A DNA stretch of 64,000 nt from Bhargavaea sp. CC-171006. GTDB lineage: Bacteria; Bacillota; Bacilli; Bacillales_A; Planococcaceae. Both the position numbers and the translations under genes were made by a program. Where the stretch lies: the NCBI RefSeq assembly GCF_009761675.1, contig NZ_QUZH01000014.1, positions 1-64,000 on the forward strand. The letters are read 5' to 3'. The notes beneath the pieces are model-generated. The model had not been told where the DNA came from. It worked only from the letters and a program-made list of their open reading frames with translations, and made no database searches. Shown here piece by piece: positions 16,148 through 23,406 of the stretch. The number at the start of each line of letters is the position of its first letter. Position 1 is the first letter of the stretch.

Positions 16148-16869
16148 GTGGTATGAGAGACGGATACAAGGACACGGCCTATATTGAGGGGTTTTTGGAT
16201 AATCACGATGCCAGAATCACAAAGTTCGAACGTGCCGCAGAGGCTTTAATTGCAGAAAGAGGGCCTGACGGTGAAGGCGTCTACACGCTCGTCAACTATT
16301 TGGAAGTCCTTTATTTCAACAAGCTGATTGCGCTGTATTCGGCGGGACGCCCTTTGGATGAAATTCGCGGATTCCTCCCTGAAGTTGTCGGGATCATGGA
16401 GAGAGCCTATACCCCTTCGGTGAACCGGAACATGGATTACTACAATGAATGCCTTTGGCTGATGTCCATTGGGATCATGCTGGACATCGAGGAAGGGCTT
16501 ATGAATAGGATCAAACGGATTGCCAAAATTTATCAGGATCATGACAAGCTGATGGATTTCCTGATGAACGGTTCGGTGAGCGGAAAAAGCCATTTTCTTA
16601 TGGACCGGCCTTACGCAAAATTAGCCAATGTCCTCATGGCGTCCGACAAAGATACTTCCGTCATGCACCTCGCTCAATACCTGCAAAACGACTGGTACCC
16701 GGCCCACGAAGGCACCGGCTGGCATGACACGCATGCCATTGATGATTTTGTTTACCGGGGATATTGGAGCTTTGAGAGCGGCGCAATTGTGAAGATACTA
16801 GATCTGAATGATAGCAGCCTGAAGGACGTCCCCTATTACCCGTATGACATGGTTCACTACAGAGGATGA
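16144..16869 (+). CDS. PoNi-family immunity protein, paralogue 5
   Basis: 241 residues from ATG 16144; the ATG at 16153 (MRDGYKDTAYIEG) is equally likely because AGGATGAG would then serve as its ribosome site. GWH subtype. The centre (residues 60-160) is one of the most divergent parts, whereas the last 45 codons are nearly the same in DNA sequence as in paralogue 4. Ends DMVHYRG and overlaps paralogue 6 by four bases. Confidence 0.85.
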   Translation: MSGMRDGYKDTAYIEGFLDNHDARITKFERAAEALIAERGPDGEGVYTLVNYLEVLYFNKLIALYSAGRPLDEIRGFLPEVVGIMERAYTPSVNRNMDYYNECLWLMSIGIMLDIEEGLMNRIKRIAKIYQDHDKLMDFLMNGSVSGKSHFLMDRPYAKLANVLMASDKDTSVMHLAQYLQNDWYPAHEGTGWHDTHAIDDFVYRGYWSFESGAIVKILDLNDSSLKDVPYYPYDMVHYRG

Positions 16870-17606
16870 ATGAGATGAGAGACCACTTGAAAGACGAAGC
16901 CTTTTTCAAGGAAAAACTGGCATTCGAAGACGACTCTATCCGAGAATTCGAGGAGTTGGTGGAGAAAGTCGTTCGCGAGCGTGGCGAGGACGACCCCGGG
17001 GTCCAGAGCGGCTATATATCCCTCAGCGGCTTTTATTTCAATAAACTGCTCTCAATGTATTCGGCAGGTGCTCCGCTGGAGGAGATTCAGGATACCCTTC
17101 CGCCTACTATCCACCTCATGGAGAAAACTTGGAAACCTCACGCCATCGAAAGCTACGACTATTACCTGGAAACTGTCTCGCTGTTGTCCATTTGCATCAT
17201 GCTGGAGATCGAAGAACCGTTATTCTCCAAAGTGAAACGGCTGGCCGAGACCTACGCCGGCCGGGATGCCCTGATTGAATTCCTTTTGAACACACGAAAG
17301 CCCCGGCAGACTTCATCCTTATTTGGACAACCGCTCCGGCAGCTCCACCCGATCATTGATGGAGATCGCCCTGACCTGCAGGTCACCCAACTGAAATCCT
17401 ATTTGGAGAACGAATGGTACAAGGACCATCAGTATGCCTGGTGGTATGACTCCCACCTTGACGACGACCTCATTTACCCCGGTTACTGGAGCTTTGAAAG
17501 TGGGGCGATCATCAAAATCCTTGGTTTGGATGACCAGATTCTCAGGGATGTCCCCTATTACCCATATGATATGGTCCATCCCCGAGACACCGGCCAGGAG
17601 GGATGA
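16866..17606 (+). CDS. PoNi-family immunity protein, paralogue 6
   Basis: 246 residues. Closest in pattern to paralogue 1: LSGFYFNKLLSMYSAG, MEKTWKP, AWWYDSHLDDDLIYPGYW. Conserved GYWSFESGAIIKILGLDD; the tail is slightly extended (HPRDTGQEG). GGATGA precedes a second ATG at 16872, so either codon may start translation. Confidence 0.85.
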   Translation: MNEMRDHLKDEAFFKEKLAFEDDSIREFEELVEKVVRERGEDDPGVQSGYISLSGFYFNKLLSMYSAGAPLEEIQDTLPPTIHLMEKTWKPHAIESYDYYLETVSLLSICIMLEIEEPLFSKVKRLAETYAGRDALIEFLLNTRKPRQTSSLFGQPLRQLHPIIDGDRPDLQVTQLKSYLENEWYKDHQYAWWYDSHLDDDLIYPGYWSFESGAIIKILGLDDQILRDVPYYPYDMVHPRDTGQEG

Positions 17607-17609
17607 AGA

Positions 17610-18323
17610 ATGCGCGACTTCATCAAAGACGAACGCTATTTTGAGGATTATCTGAACTGGGCGGATGACAGCATTCAACAATTCCAACTGGCGATTGAAC
17701 AAGTAAAACAAGCCCGGGGTGCTGACGATCCCGGTGTTCACAATGGCTATTCCATCTTGAATAACCGATATCTCAAAAAGCTGAGGGCGCTGTATTCCGC
17801 AGGGCGGCCAATAGAAGAAATCGAAGCACTGATGCCCCCGCTGATCGAATCGATGGAGAAAACGTGGATCGTCAGAGATGTTGAACAGATGCTTTGGGTG
17901 CTCTCCGTTGGTGTCATGCTGGAGATGGAGAACGAGTTATTCAGCCGACTCGTAGACCTGGTGAGGAAGCATGACCTTCAAAATCCTATCATTGAGTTGG
18001 TGATCCAAGGCAGTTCAACACCCGAAGGTTCAGCAAGGGTTGAAGTTCCCTACGACAGACTTCTTGATGTCATTAAAAGCGGTAACAAACAAGCGCAGCC
18101 AGAGATATTAAAAGAATACCTAGAGAAGTACTGGTATGACGGCAACAAGCATGCCGGCTGGCATGATACCCATAACCACCGGGATGCTATTTACTGTGGG
18201 TATTGGAGCTTTGAAAGCGGGGCTGTAGTGAAGATTTTGGGAATCGATGATAGCAGCATGAAGGGTGTTCCATATTATCCTTATGACCTGGTCCACTACA
18301 AGAAGGCTTCATGCAACGGGTAA
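17610..18323 (+). CDS. PoNi-family immunity protein, paralogue 7 (last, most diverged)
   Basis: 237 residues; ATG 17610 follows the previous stop by three bases and has GGAGGG upstream. MRDFIKDERYFEDYLNWADD opens it as in its sisters, but it lacks about eight residues around the otherwise constant YDYYLETVW (here EKTWIVRDVEQMLWVLSVGV), so an internal deletion marks it. GWH subtype, ends VPYYPYDLVHYKKASCNG. Followed by a terminator at 18414. Confidence 0.83.
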   Translation: MRDFIKDERYFEDYLNWADDSIQQFQLAIEQVKQARGADDPGVHNGYSILNNRYLKKLRALYSAGRPIEEIEALMPPLIESMEKTWIVRDVEQMLWVLSVGVMLEMENELFSRLVDLVRKHDLQNPIIELVIQGSSTPEGSARVEVPYDRLLDVIKSGNKQAQPEILKEYLEKYWYDGNKHAGWHDTHNHRDAIYCGYWSFESGAVVKILGIDDSSMKGVPYYPYDLVHYKKASCNG

Positions 18324-18413
18324 CCCGTTTAGTTGAGTGTACAAACAAATTAGTACAATAAGCAGTAGTTGTTTTAGCATGCATAGGTATTAGCAAGATA
18401 TTAACATCATTAT

Positions 18414-18438
18414 CAGCATCCAGATGGGTGCTTTTTTT
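18414..18438 (+). terminator. Terminator closing the PoNi array
   Basis: AGCATCC-agat-GGGTGCT followed by seven T. The 277-base gap 18324-18600 otherwise shows only AT-rich DNA, probably containing the promoter of the next gene. Confidence 0.7.
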
Positions 18439-18600
18439 ATGACTACGTAATGCACATAAAACCGTGCTTGGAAGGACAACTAGGTATGGACAAGCCAGCA
18501 AACCTTCAAGATAATGGGAAAATAAAAAGATATAATCCAAAAATACCCTCAAAGTCACCAAAAACGGGACAGTTCAAAAACAACATTCAGGAGTGTAGAT

Positions 18601-19206
18601 GTGCCTAATATTGAAGATGTAATTAAAGTACAGGAAGAAGTATCCGCTCTTTCTAATGCACCACTTGCTATAATCGCAGGAGCGATCTGGATTTTCATAA
18701 CCGTTGCATTTATTGTTTTTTTATTTAAAGAGAAAAAAGCCCTTTCTCTGAAAGGTTGGATTTATAGCTTCTCTTTCTTAGTTATTTTATTTGCTGTTAC
18801 AGGTTATTTAACCTACACAATAAAAGAATATAATTTCTCTATGAATGAAGAGAAATGGGAAGAAAATTATTTGAATGCTTACATTGAGTCGTTGCCAGAA
18901 ACAAAAGAAAACATAGAGGACTTTTCTCAGGTTTTAAATAATGATGATGAAAATACGATTAAATCTATATATATGAACAAGGGTACACAACCGATAGTAG
19001 TCGAAATCTCTAAGAGTCAGGACTTAGACAGTATCAAACAAAAGATGCGTCTCCAAGCAATTGTACAAAAAGAACAGATAGACAAAGCTTATATAACTTA
19101 TAAAACAATTGAGAAAGATATCTCAGACAAATACACCAAAGCTCAATATTACGAAACAGTTTTACATATACCTAGCGATTATAAAGTTATAGTTCCATCC
19201 AAGTAA
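18601..19206 (+). CDS. AT-rich two-helix membrane protein, unknown function
   Basis: 201 residues from GTG 18601, with AGGAGTG nine bases upstream. Two membrane segments (about 22-42 and 52-72: LAIIAGAIWIFITVAFIVFL; IYSFSFLVILFAVTGYLTYT) are followed by a 130-residue extracytoplasmic or cytoplasmic domain ending DYKVIVPSK. Codon use is far more AT-rich than any neighbour, which suggests recent transfer. It sits inside the PoNi array, between the last full gene and a PoNi remnant, so it could be an unrelated immunity protein captured in the same cassette. I do not recognise the family. Confidence 0.65.
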   Translation: MPNIEDVIKVQEEVSALSNAPLAIIAGAIWIFITVAFIVFLFKEKKALSLKGWIYSFSFLVILFAVTGYLTYTIKEYNFSMNEEKWEENYLNAYIESLPETKENIEDFSQVLNNDDENTIKSIYMNKGTQPIVVEISKSQDLDSIKQKMRLQAIVQKEQIDKAYITYKTIEKDISDKYTKAQYYETVLHIPSDYKVIVPSK

Positions 19207-19256
19207 TGTACCGCCGGCCCACGGTTTCCACCACGGAACGACCTCCTGGTAGAACA

Positions 19257-19307
19257 CTGAAAGACGTCCCCTATTACCCGTATGACCTGGTCCACTACAA
19301 AGACTGA
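19257..19307 (+). pseudogene. Second 3'-end remnant of a PoNi gene
   Basis: Sixteen codons reading LKDVPYYPYDLVHYKD and TGA, followed by the same terminator type (about 19310-19342) as at 12989. Upstream bases 19207-19256 are GC-rich and unrelated to PoNi, so this is another recombination scar, marking the right edge of the array as 12902 marks the left. Confidence 0.8.
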
Positions 19308-19434
19308 AAGGAAAGCGTCCGCAATGGTCGCTTTCCTTTTTATTCTAGATGTGATTCGTTTGAAAGAAGCATAACTGCGTGTTACGCTATTTTTAATTCC
19401 GATTAAATAAATCTGTTTTAAAGGAGCTGTCCAA

Positions 19435-20328
19435 ATGCTTAACGTACCTAAGTTTGTAACGACTGAATGGCTTGCGGAAAGATTGGATGATCCTAACCTG
19501 AGATTGCTGGATGCTACGACCTTCCTGAAACACCCTGAAGAGGGCGGGTATTATGACGTATGGTCGGGTGAGGAAGCATATGAAAAGGGGCATATCCCTG
19601 GTGCCGTATTTGCTGACCTGCATAAGGAGCTTTCGGACCCGGATGCAGATCTTCCCTTTACCCACCCTTCCCGCGAGAGATTTGTAGAGAAGATCAGTGA
19701 GCTGGGTGTCGGCGAGGGCACTTATGTCGTCGTCTATGACCAGGGGGCGATCGTCAATATCCCTGAAGTCATCGCATCGGATTGGACATCGCGCCTTGCT
19801 TGGCAACTCCAATATGAAGGCTTTGACAATGTTGCGGTTCTCGACGGTGGTTTTCCGAAGTGGAAGGAAGAAGGCCGTCCGGTGACGACAGAGCCCGGTT
19901 CCTATCCAAAAGGGAATTTTACGGGCGAAAGAAGGCCTGAACTGTTTGTCACGAAAGAGGATGTCCTAAAGGCAATCGACGATGAAGATGTTGTCATCTT
20001 GGATAGTTTATCACCGGAAAGCTATAGCGGAGATGAAATCACTTACGACAGACCCGGTCATATTCCCGGAAGTGTCAACGTATTCTTTGGCGCGCTTTCC
20101 GACCCGGATACAAAAGAACTTTATGACGATGAAAAGCTTCGTGAGATTTTCGGAAGTGTCGGCGCACTCGACCCGGACAAGAAAGTCATCACGTATTGCG
20201 GCAGCGCCATTGCAGCCACTTGGACCGGAATGATTCTAAATAAACTGGGACAGAAAAATGTATCCGTTTATGACGGTTCACTGACTGAATGGGCCAACGA
20301 TCCCTCACTGCCAATGGAAACCAAATAA
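19435..20328 (+). CDS. Sulfurtransferase, two rhodanese domains
   Basis: 297 residues, two tandem rhodanese domains (about 8-130 and 160-290). The first is inactive by sequence (VVVYDQGAIVN in place of the catalytic loop); the second has the active loop YCGSAIAAT with the sulfur-accepting Cys near residue 258. AAAGGAG precedes the ATG. Layout matches thiosulfate or 3-mercaptopyruvate sulfurtransferases, which move sulfane sulfur to cyanide or thiols in the cytoplasm; the loop CGSAIAAT does not decide between the two substrates. Single gene with its own terminator at 20333. Confidence 0.88.
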   Translation: MLNVPKFVTTEWLAERLDDPNLRLLDATTFLKHPEEGGYYDVWSGEEAYEKGHIPGAVFADLHKELSDPDADLPFTHPSRERFVEKISELGVGEGTYVVVYDQGAIVNIPEVIASDWTSRLAWQLQYEGFDNVAVLDGGFPKWKEEGRPVTTEPGSYPKGNFTGERRPELFVTKEDVLKAIDDEDVVILDSLSPESYSGDEITYDRPGHIPGSVNVFFGALSDPDTKELYDDEKLREIFGSVGALDPDKKVITYCGSAIAATWTGMILNKLGQKNVSVYDGSLTEWANDPSLPMETK

Positions 20329-20332
20329 AAAA

Positions 20333-20366
20333 AGAAGGCGTCCCGCAATGGGCGCCTTCTCTCTTT
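20333..20366. terminator. Convergent terminator
   Basis: GAAGGCG-tcccgcaatggg-CGCCTTC with A run before and CTCTCTTT after; shared by the rhodanese gene and the endonuclease gene. Confidence 0.7.
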
Positions 20367-21126
20367 ATATGCCAAGCATTTCCCCCGCCCGCTCCGGAAA
20401 ATCAATAAACGGGTTACGGTTTCCCTGAAGCTCCTGGATGGCCGCATTTCTGTGTCTTTCATAAACATCCACAGGATGCTCCTCGTGCCACCTCAGCAGC
20501 AGCTCCAGGTCCATCTTGTCTTCCATCCGAAATCCATCTTTATACCTCACGTCGAAATAGAAGACAGCCCGAGCAACAATTCCTTTCCCATATTCGGGCT
20601 CGAATTTGCCTTCTTCCGCCATTCCGCAGCCGCTCCGGATCTTGTCCGCCTGGAATTCAGGAACATACGACTCGAAATCATGATACGGATAGTTGCTTCT
20701 CATGCTGTTGCAGGCTGGTTCGCAGGCAAACAGATGATGGAGGTCTCCCCTCATCGGCTCTTTTTCATCAAACCAGGATTGGGGCACGACATGCTCGGTA
20801 TTGAACATGAGTTTCTCGCTGGCGATGACCCCTCCCTGACGGATTATCTGCAGGAGCTTCAGATCCTGATTGATGGTCTCGATGGGGTCGAGGCTGGCAC
20901 CTGAGTACAGGCTCTTCAGCTTGCCGTTTTCCTGCAGGTCCACCCAGGGATAGACGTATTGGTGCGGTGAATAATTCAATGGGCGGGTGTGGGTGCCGAG
21001 GAGCAGCGAGTGAATCTGTTCCGGGAGGTTTTCTTTTCCGAAATCCACTTCGCTGTAGTAGTCCTCCTGCACCTTCAGGTCCTTTTCCGTATCGTAATAG
21101 ATTTCATTCCGGATCGAAACGTTCAT
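20365..21126 (-). CDS. Endonuclease I-family nuclease without signal peptide
   Basis: 253 residues. The central region carries the EndA/endonuclease I signature: FNTEHVVPQSWF (beta-beta-alpha-Me His), MRGDLHHLF and NSMRSNYPYHDF. Most relatives (Vibrio Vvn, E. coli EndA, Bacillus YurI) are exported, but this N-terminus (MNVSIRNEIYYDTEKDLKVQ) is charged and has no signal sequence, so it would act in the cytoplasm or leave with lysed cells. Its start overlaps the stop of the subtilisin gene by four bases (ATGA), so a protease and a nuclease are co-translated. Confidence 0.85.
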   Translation of the reverse strand: MNVSIRNEIYYDTEKDLKVQEDYYSEVDFGKENLPEQIHSLLLGTHTRPLNYSPHQYVYPWVDLQENGKLKSLYSGASLDPIETINQDLKLLQIIRQGGVIASEKLMFNTEHVVPQSWFDEKEPMRGDLHHLFACEPACNSMRSNYPYHDFESYVPEFQADKIRSGCGMAEEGKFEPEYGKGIVARAVFYFDVRYKDGFRMEDKMDLELLLRWHEEHPVDVYERHRNAAIQELQGNRNPFIDFPERAGEMLGI

Positions 21127-22082
21127 GAGGCAACAGCGGCTCTGATTTTCTGTTCAAAGATGCCTTCCAGATGTTCCAGAACAGTCAGGTAGACGAGTCC
21201 GTTCCCTTCCAGCTTCGGTGAATTGCCGAGCGGAACCGTCCGCCTGATCAGTTGAGCATACAGCTCAGGTTCTGTAAGCTTTCTTCCGAAATGACGGTTT
21301 GCATAATCTTTGATCAATGCCAGGGCACCGGAGACGTGCGGGGCGGCCATCGATGTGCCGCTCAAGGTGGCGTATTTCCCATTCAGATAAGTGGAGAGGA
21401 TCTCTTCACCGGGTGCCACGCAGTCCACTTCATTGTGGGAGTTCGTGAATTCGGACGGGTCCAGTTCAAGGTTGACCGCCCCGACACTGATCACTTCGTT
21501 GTAGCAGCCGGGAAAGGCGAATTCATCCGTGGAATGGTCGCCGTCCCCTTCATTGCCCGCTGCGCAAACAACGAGAATCCCCTTTCTGATAGCCGCTTTG
21601 ACAGCACCATGCAGCTCCGGAACGTCCACCGGTCCGCCGAGGGACATCGAGATGATATCCGCATTTTGCTCGATCGCATAATGGATGCCCTTGATGATCC
21701 ACTCGTATTGACCGGACCCGTTCCGGTTCAGCACCTTCACAATCAGAAGGTCCGCTTCCGGTGCGACCCCGACAACCCCCGCATCGTTTTCCCGGGCAGC
21801 GATCGTTCCGGCCACATGCGTGCCGTGCCCGTTGTAATCCTTATAAATCTCAGGGTTGCTATGATCATCATTTGTGAAATTGCGGCCGCCGATAATCCGT
21901 TCTTCCAGATCAGGGTGAGTGGTATCACAGCCCGTGTCCAGGACAGCGACTTTCACGCCTTTGCCTTTGGTTTCACTCCAGATCTTTGGCGCCTGTATCA
22001 GCTCAACACCCTTTGGCACTTCCTTGACTGACTCTTCCTGCTGAATCACCGTGTGAGGAATTACGCGAACATCATGCTTCAT
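21123..22082 (-). CDS. Intracellular subtilisin-like serine protease
   Basis: 319 residues, peptidase S8. Catalytic Asp in KVAVLDTGCDTTHPDL, His in NGHGTHVAGT, oxyanion Asn in CAAGNEGD, Ser in LSGTSMAAPHVSGAL. There is no signal peptide; the N-terminus VRVIPHTVIQQEE resembles the short LIPY-type propeptide that blocks intracellular subtilisins until cleaved. Length and motifs fit B. subtilis IspA. AGGAGGGGGAAGAA precedes the ATG. It leads a two-gene operon with the endonuclease, which would allow degradation of protein and nucleic acid together in late growth or sporulation (inference). Confidence 0.9.
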   Translation of the reverse strand: MKHDVRVIPHTVIQQEESVKEVPKGVELIQAPKIWSETKGKGVKVAVLDTGCDTTHPDLEERIIGGRNFTNDDHSNPEIYKDYNGHGTHVAGTIAARENDAGVVGVAPEADLLIVKVLNRNGSGQYEWIIKGIHYAIEQNADIISMSLGGPVDVPELHGAVKAAIRKGILVVCAAGNEGDGDHSTDEFAFPGCYNEVISVGAVNLELDPSEFTNSHNEVDCVAPGEEILSTYLNGKYATLSGTSMAAPHVSGALALIKDYANRHFGRKLTEPELYAQLIRRTVPLGNSPKLEGNGLVYLTVLEHLEGIFEQKIRAAVAS

Positions 22083-22431
22083 TTCTTCCCCCTCCTCTTA
22101 TGAGATTCAAAAGAAGCCGGCTCTAGGTGTTATTAAATTTTAACAATTAAAAATACTCTTAGATAGAGTCATTCGGACTAAAAATACTATCTCAGTAATA
22201 GAGTTAGTTATGAAACAAAAAAGAAGGCATCCACTTGGATCACCTTCTTCCCGAGTTCCATATTTCGACAACAATCGAGTTCTGGCCTTTCTTCCCCTAC
22301 CAATCTATAGGGAAATCAGCCTCTTTGCATACGAAAAGAGAAACAATCCTTATACAAAAATGCTACTTTATTCCTTTGCAGAAAATAATAATAACTACTC
22401 TTTGCCTAGTAAGTTTTTTATCAGTAAATGG

Positions 22432-22444
22432 TATAATTTTGGGA
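22432..22444 (+). promoter_or_regulatory. Toxin promoter, copy 1
   Basis: -10 TATAAT at 22432-22437 within AAATGGTATAATTTTGGG, kept in the second copy at 25590-25595. The -35 is weak. Transcription should start near 22444 and end at the T run near 22626. Confidence 0.6.
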
Positions 22445-22503
22445 CAGCGGTACGGTTGCGAAGGGTGGTCTGCCCACTCCCCGCCGAGAGGGGGTGAGGC
22501 CAG

Positions 22504-22587
22504 ATGTCCGTTTATGAGGGACTCATGTTTGCAGTTGCTTTTGCAGCACTGATCGCAACCGTTATGGAAGCGAAACAAAAAAAATGA
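22504..22587 (+). CDS. Small hydrophobic toxin, holin-like (Hol_Tox) family, copy 1
   Basis: 27 residues, starting MSVYEGLMFAVAFAALIATV and ending MEAKQKK: short polar N-terminus, one membrane helix, lysine-rich tail. This is the pattern of the putative holin-like toxins and of type I toxins such as TxpA and BsrG, which insert in the membrane. GGGGGTGAGG sits six bases before the ATG. The stop codon is inside a hairpin (AAAATGACC / GGTCATTTT) that terminates transcription in both directions. Confidence 0.8.
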   Translation: MSVYEGLMFAVAFAALIATVMEAKQKK

Positions 22588-22716
22588 CCCCCATCTGAGA
22601 TAGCCGCTCGATAGTGAGGTCATTTTTTGATTGATCGTAGCGTCGGGCAGGTCTCAATACCGCACCGTACCGCTGGGCCATCCGGTTGCCGCCGGATGGC
22701 TTTTATCGTTCTTGTC
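22576..22716 (-). ncRNA. Antisense RNA antitoxin, copy 1 (predicted)
   Basis: On the minus strand a -10 TATACT (22728-22723) with a 16-base spacer to TTCATA (22750-22745) points toward the toxin gene. The RNA would include the CCATCCGG hairpin and end at the T run opposite 22575-22584, overlapping the toxin mRNA 3' end by about 50 bases. This 3'-3' overlap is how RatA and SR4 silence txpA and bsrG. Ends are estimated. Confidence 0.65.
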
Positions 22717-22777
22717 GCCATTAGTATACCACCGATGGCGGCGTTATGAAACGATTCCGTGAAAGCATTCGGACTGC

Positions 22778-22882
22778 GAATTCCCACCTGCAACTCTTGA
22801 GACTTTACCTACGGCTGTTCAGTTCTTACCTAAAGAACTTGAGTAATTACCTACTACGATTGAGGTTTTACGAATCTATCAT
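22778..22882. repeat. 21 bp tandem repeat array 4 (GAG-N4-TTACCTA family)
   Basis: Five units of exactly 21 bases start at 22778, 22799, 22820, 22841 and 22862. Conserved positions are GAG at the start and TTACCTA (TTCCCACCT in unit 1) at 6-12; the rest varies. It resembles the GAGTTCCCACC arrays but is an AT-richer version. Confidence 0.65.
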
Positions 22883-22915
22883 GGTAAACTTCTTTACAAT
22901 AGCCTCAAAGGAACC

Positions 22916-23005
22916 ATGATGAAAAAATCCTTAATGAGTCCCCTATCACCATACGCCAAGTCGGCTGATATTATTCAGAACAAGTTCGCTTCTCGGTGGC
23001 TTTAA
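22916..23005 (+). CDS. Possible 29-residue peptide between repeat array and T-box
   Basis: ATG 22916 opens 29 codons (MMKKSLMSPLSPYAKSADII then QNKFASRWL). AAAGGA lies only two to three bases before the ATG, or five before the second one. No family recognised; could be a decayed gene end. Listed because the 400-base stretch otherwise holds no gene. Confidence 0.2.
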   Translation: MMKKSLMSPLSPYAKSADIIQNKFASRWL

Positions 23006-23105
23006 CATCTTTCCGAAATTACAGCGGATGAAGAGCGGCTTCAGTCAACCAATGCAAAATTGGGCATTCTTAGCGCGCACGACGCAGTTACGTGCAGTAC
23101 CATGG

Positions 23106-23134
23106 TTGACAAATGGGTGGTTCATCCGTAAATT
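23106..23134 (+). promoter_or_regulatory. Probable promoter of the T-box leader
   Basis: Perfect -35 TTGACA at 23106-23111, 17 bases, then TAAATT (4/6 match) at 23129-23134, upstream of the T-box stem I. Confidence 0.5.
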
Positions 23135-23164
23135 AAGTCTTATACTTTTTCACGATAAAAGATC

Positions 23165-23363
23165 ATCATCTGCCAGCAGACACAGTAGCTTTGAATTCCC
23201 GCAGAAGAAAGAGATCGGATGGTTGGTGCGAATCCGAGCGGAACCAAAGTGAATTACACCTGCGCCTTTCAGGCGGATTCGAATTGAGTGGGCAAGCTTT
23301 TCTTGTCAATTAGGGTGGTACCGCGAAGCCTCTTCGTCCCTAATACGGAGAAGGGCTTTTTTT
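23165..23363 (+). promoter_or_regulatory. T-box riboswitch, probably tyrosine-specific
   Basis: The invariant T-box AGGGTGGTACCGCG is at 23312-23325, followed by a terminator (AGCCTCTTCG...CGGAGAAGGGCT, then seven T, to 23363). Upstream, stem I is recognisable: CCGC/GCGG and TCGGA/TCCGA helices around an AGAGA bulge and the GGTTGGTGCGAA distal loop, then a specifier loop AAAGTGAATTACACC. TAC in the specifier position would select tRNA-Tyr. Uncharged tRNA-Tyr would stop termination and switch on the NhaC gene. Tyr T-boxes in front of NhaC-type transporters are known in Bacilli. Confidence 0.88.
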
Positions 23364-23406
23364 GTGCTCTTTTTCTGAGGCTATCTTGTTACGGGGAGAG
23401 AATGAC

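Larger units (their letters stand above)
22340..22760. repeat. Duplicated toxin/antitoxin locus, copy 1
   Basis: This segment and 25465-25930 are diverged direct duplicates. Shared blocks: ttatacaaaaatgctactt followed by tattccttt, then ctagtaagttttt, aaatggtataatt, gacagcggt, the 27-residue frame, the hairpin around the stop codon, the CATCCGG hairpin and the minus-strand TATACT. They flank the NhaC/SMI1 pair. The leftover 22083-22339 has no gene I can support. Confidence 0.8.

Noticed and set aside
23028-23252. 74-codon frame in the nhaC leader
   Set aside because: Overlaps the T-box stem I, lacks a ribosome site and has no recognisable similarity.
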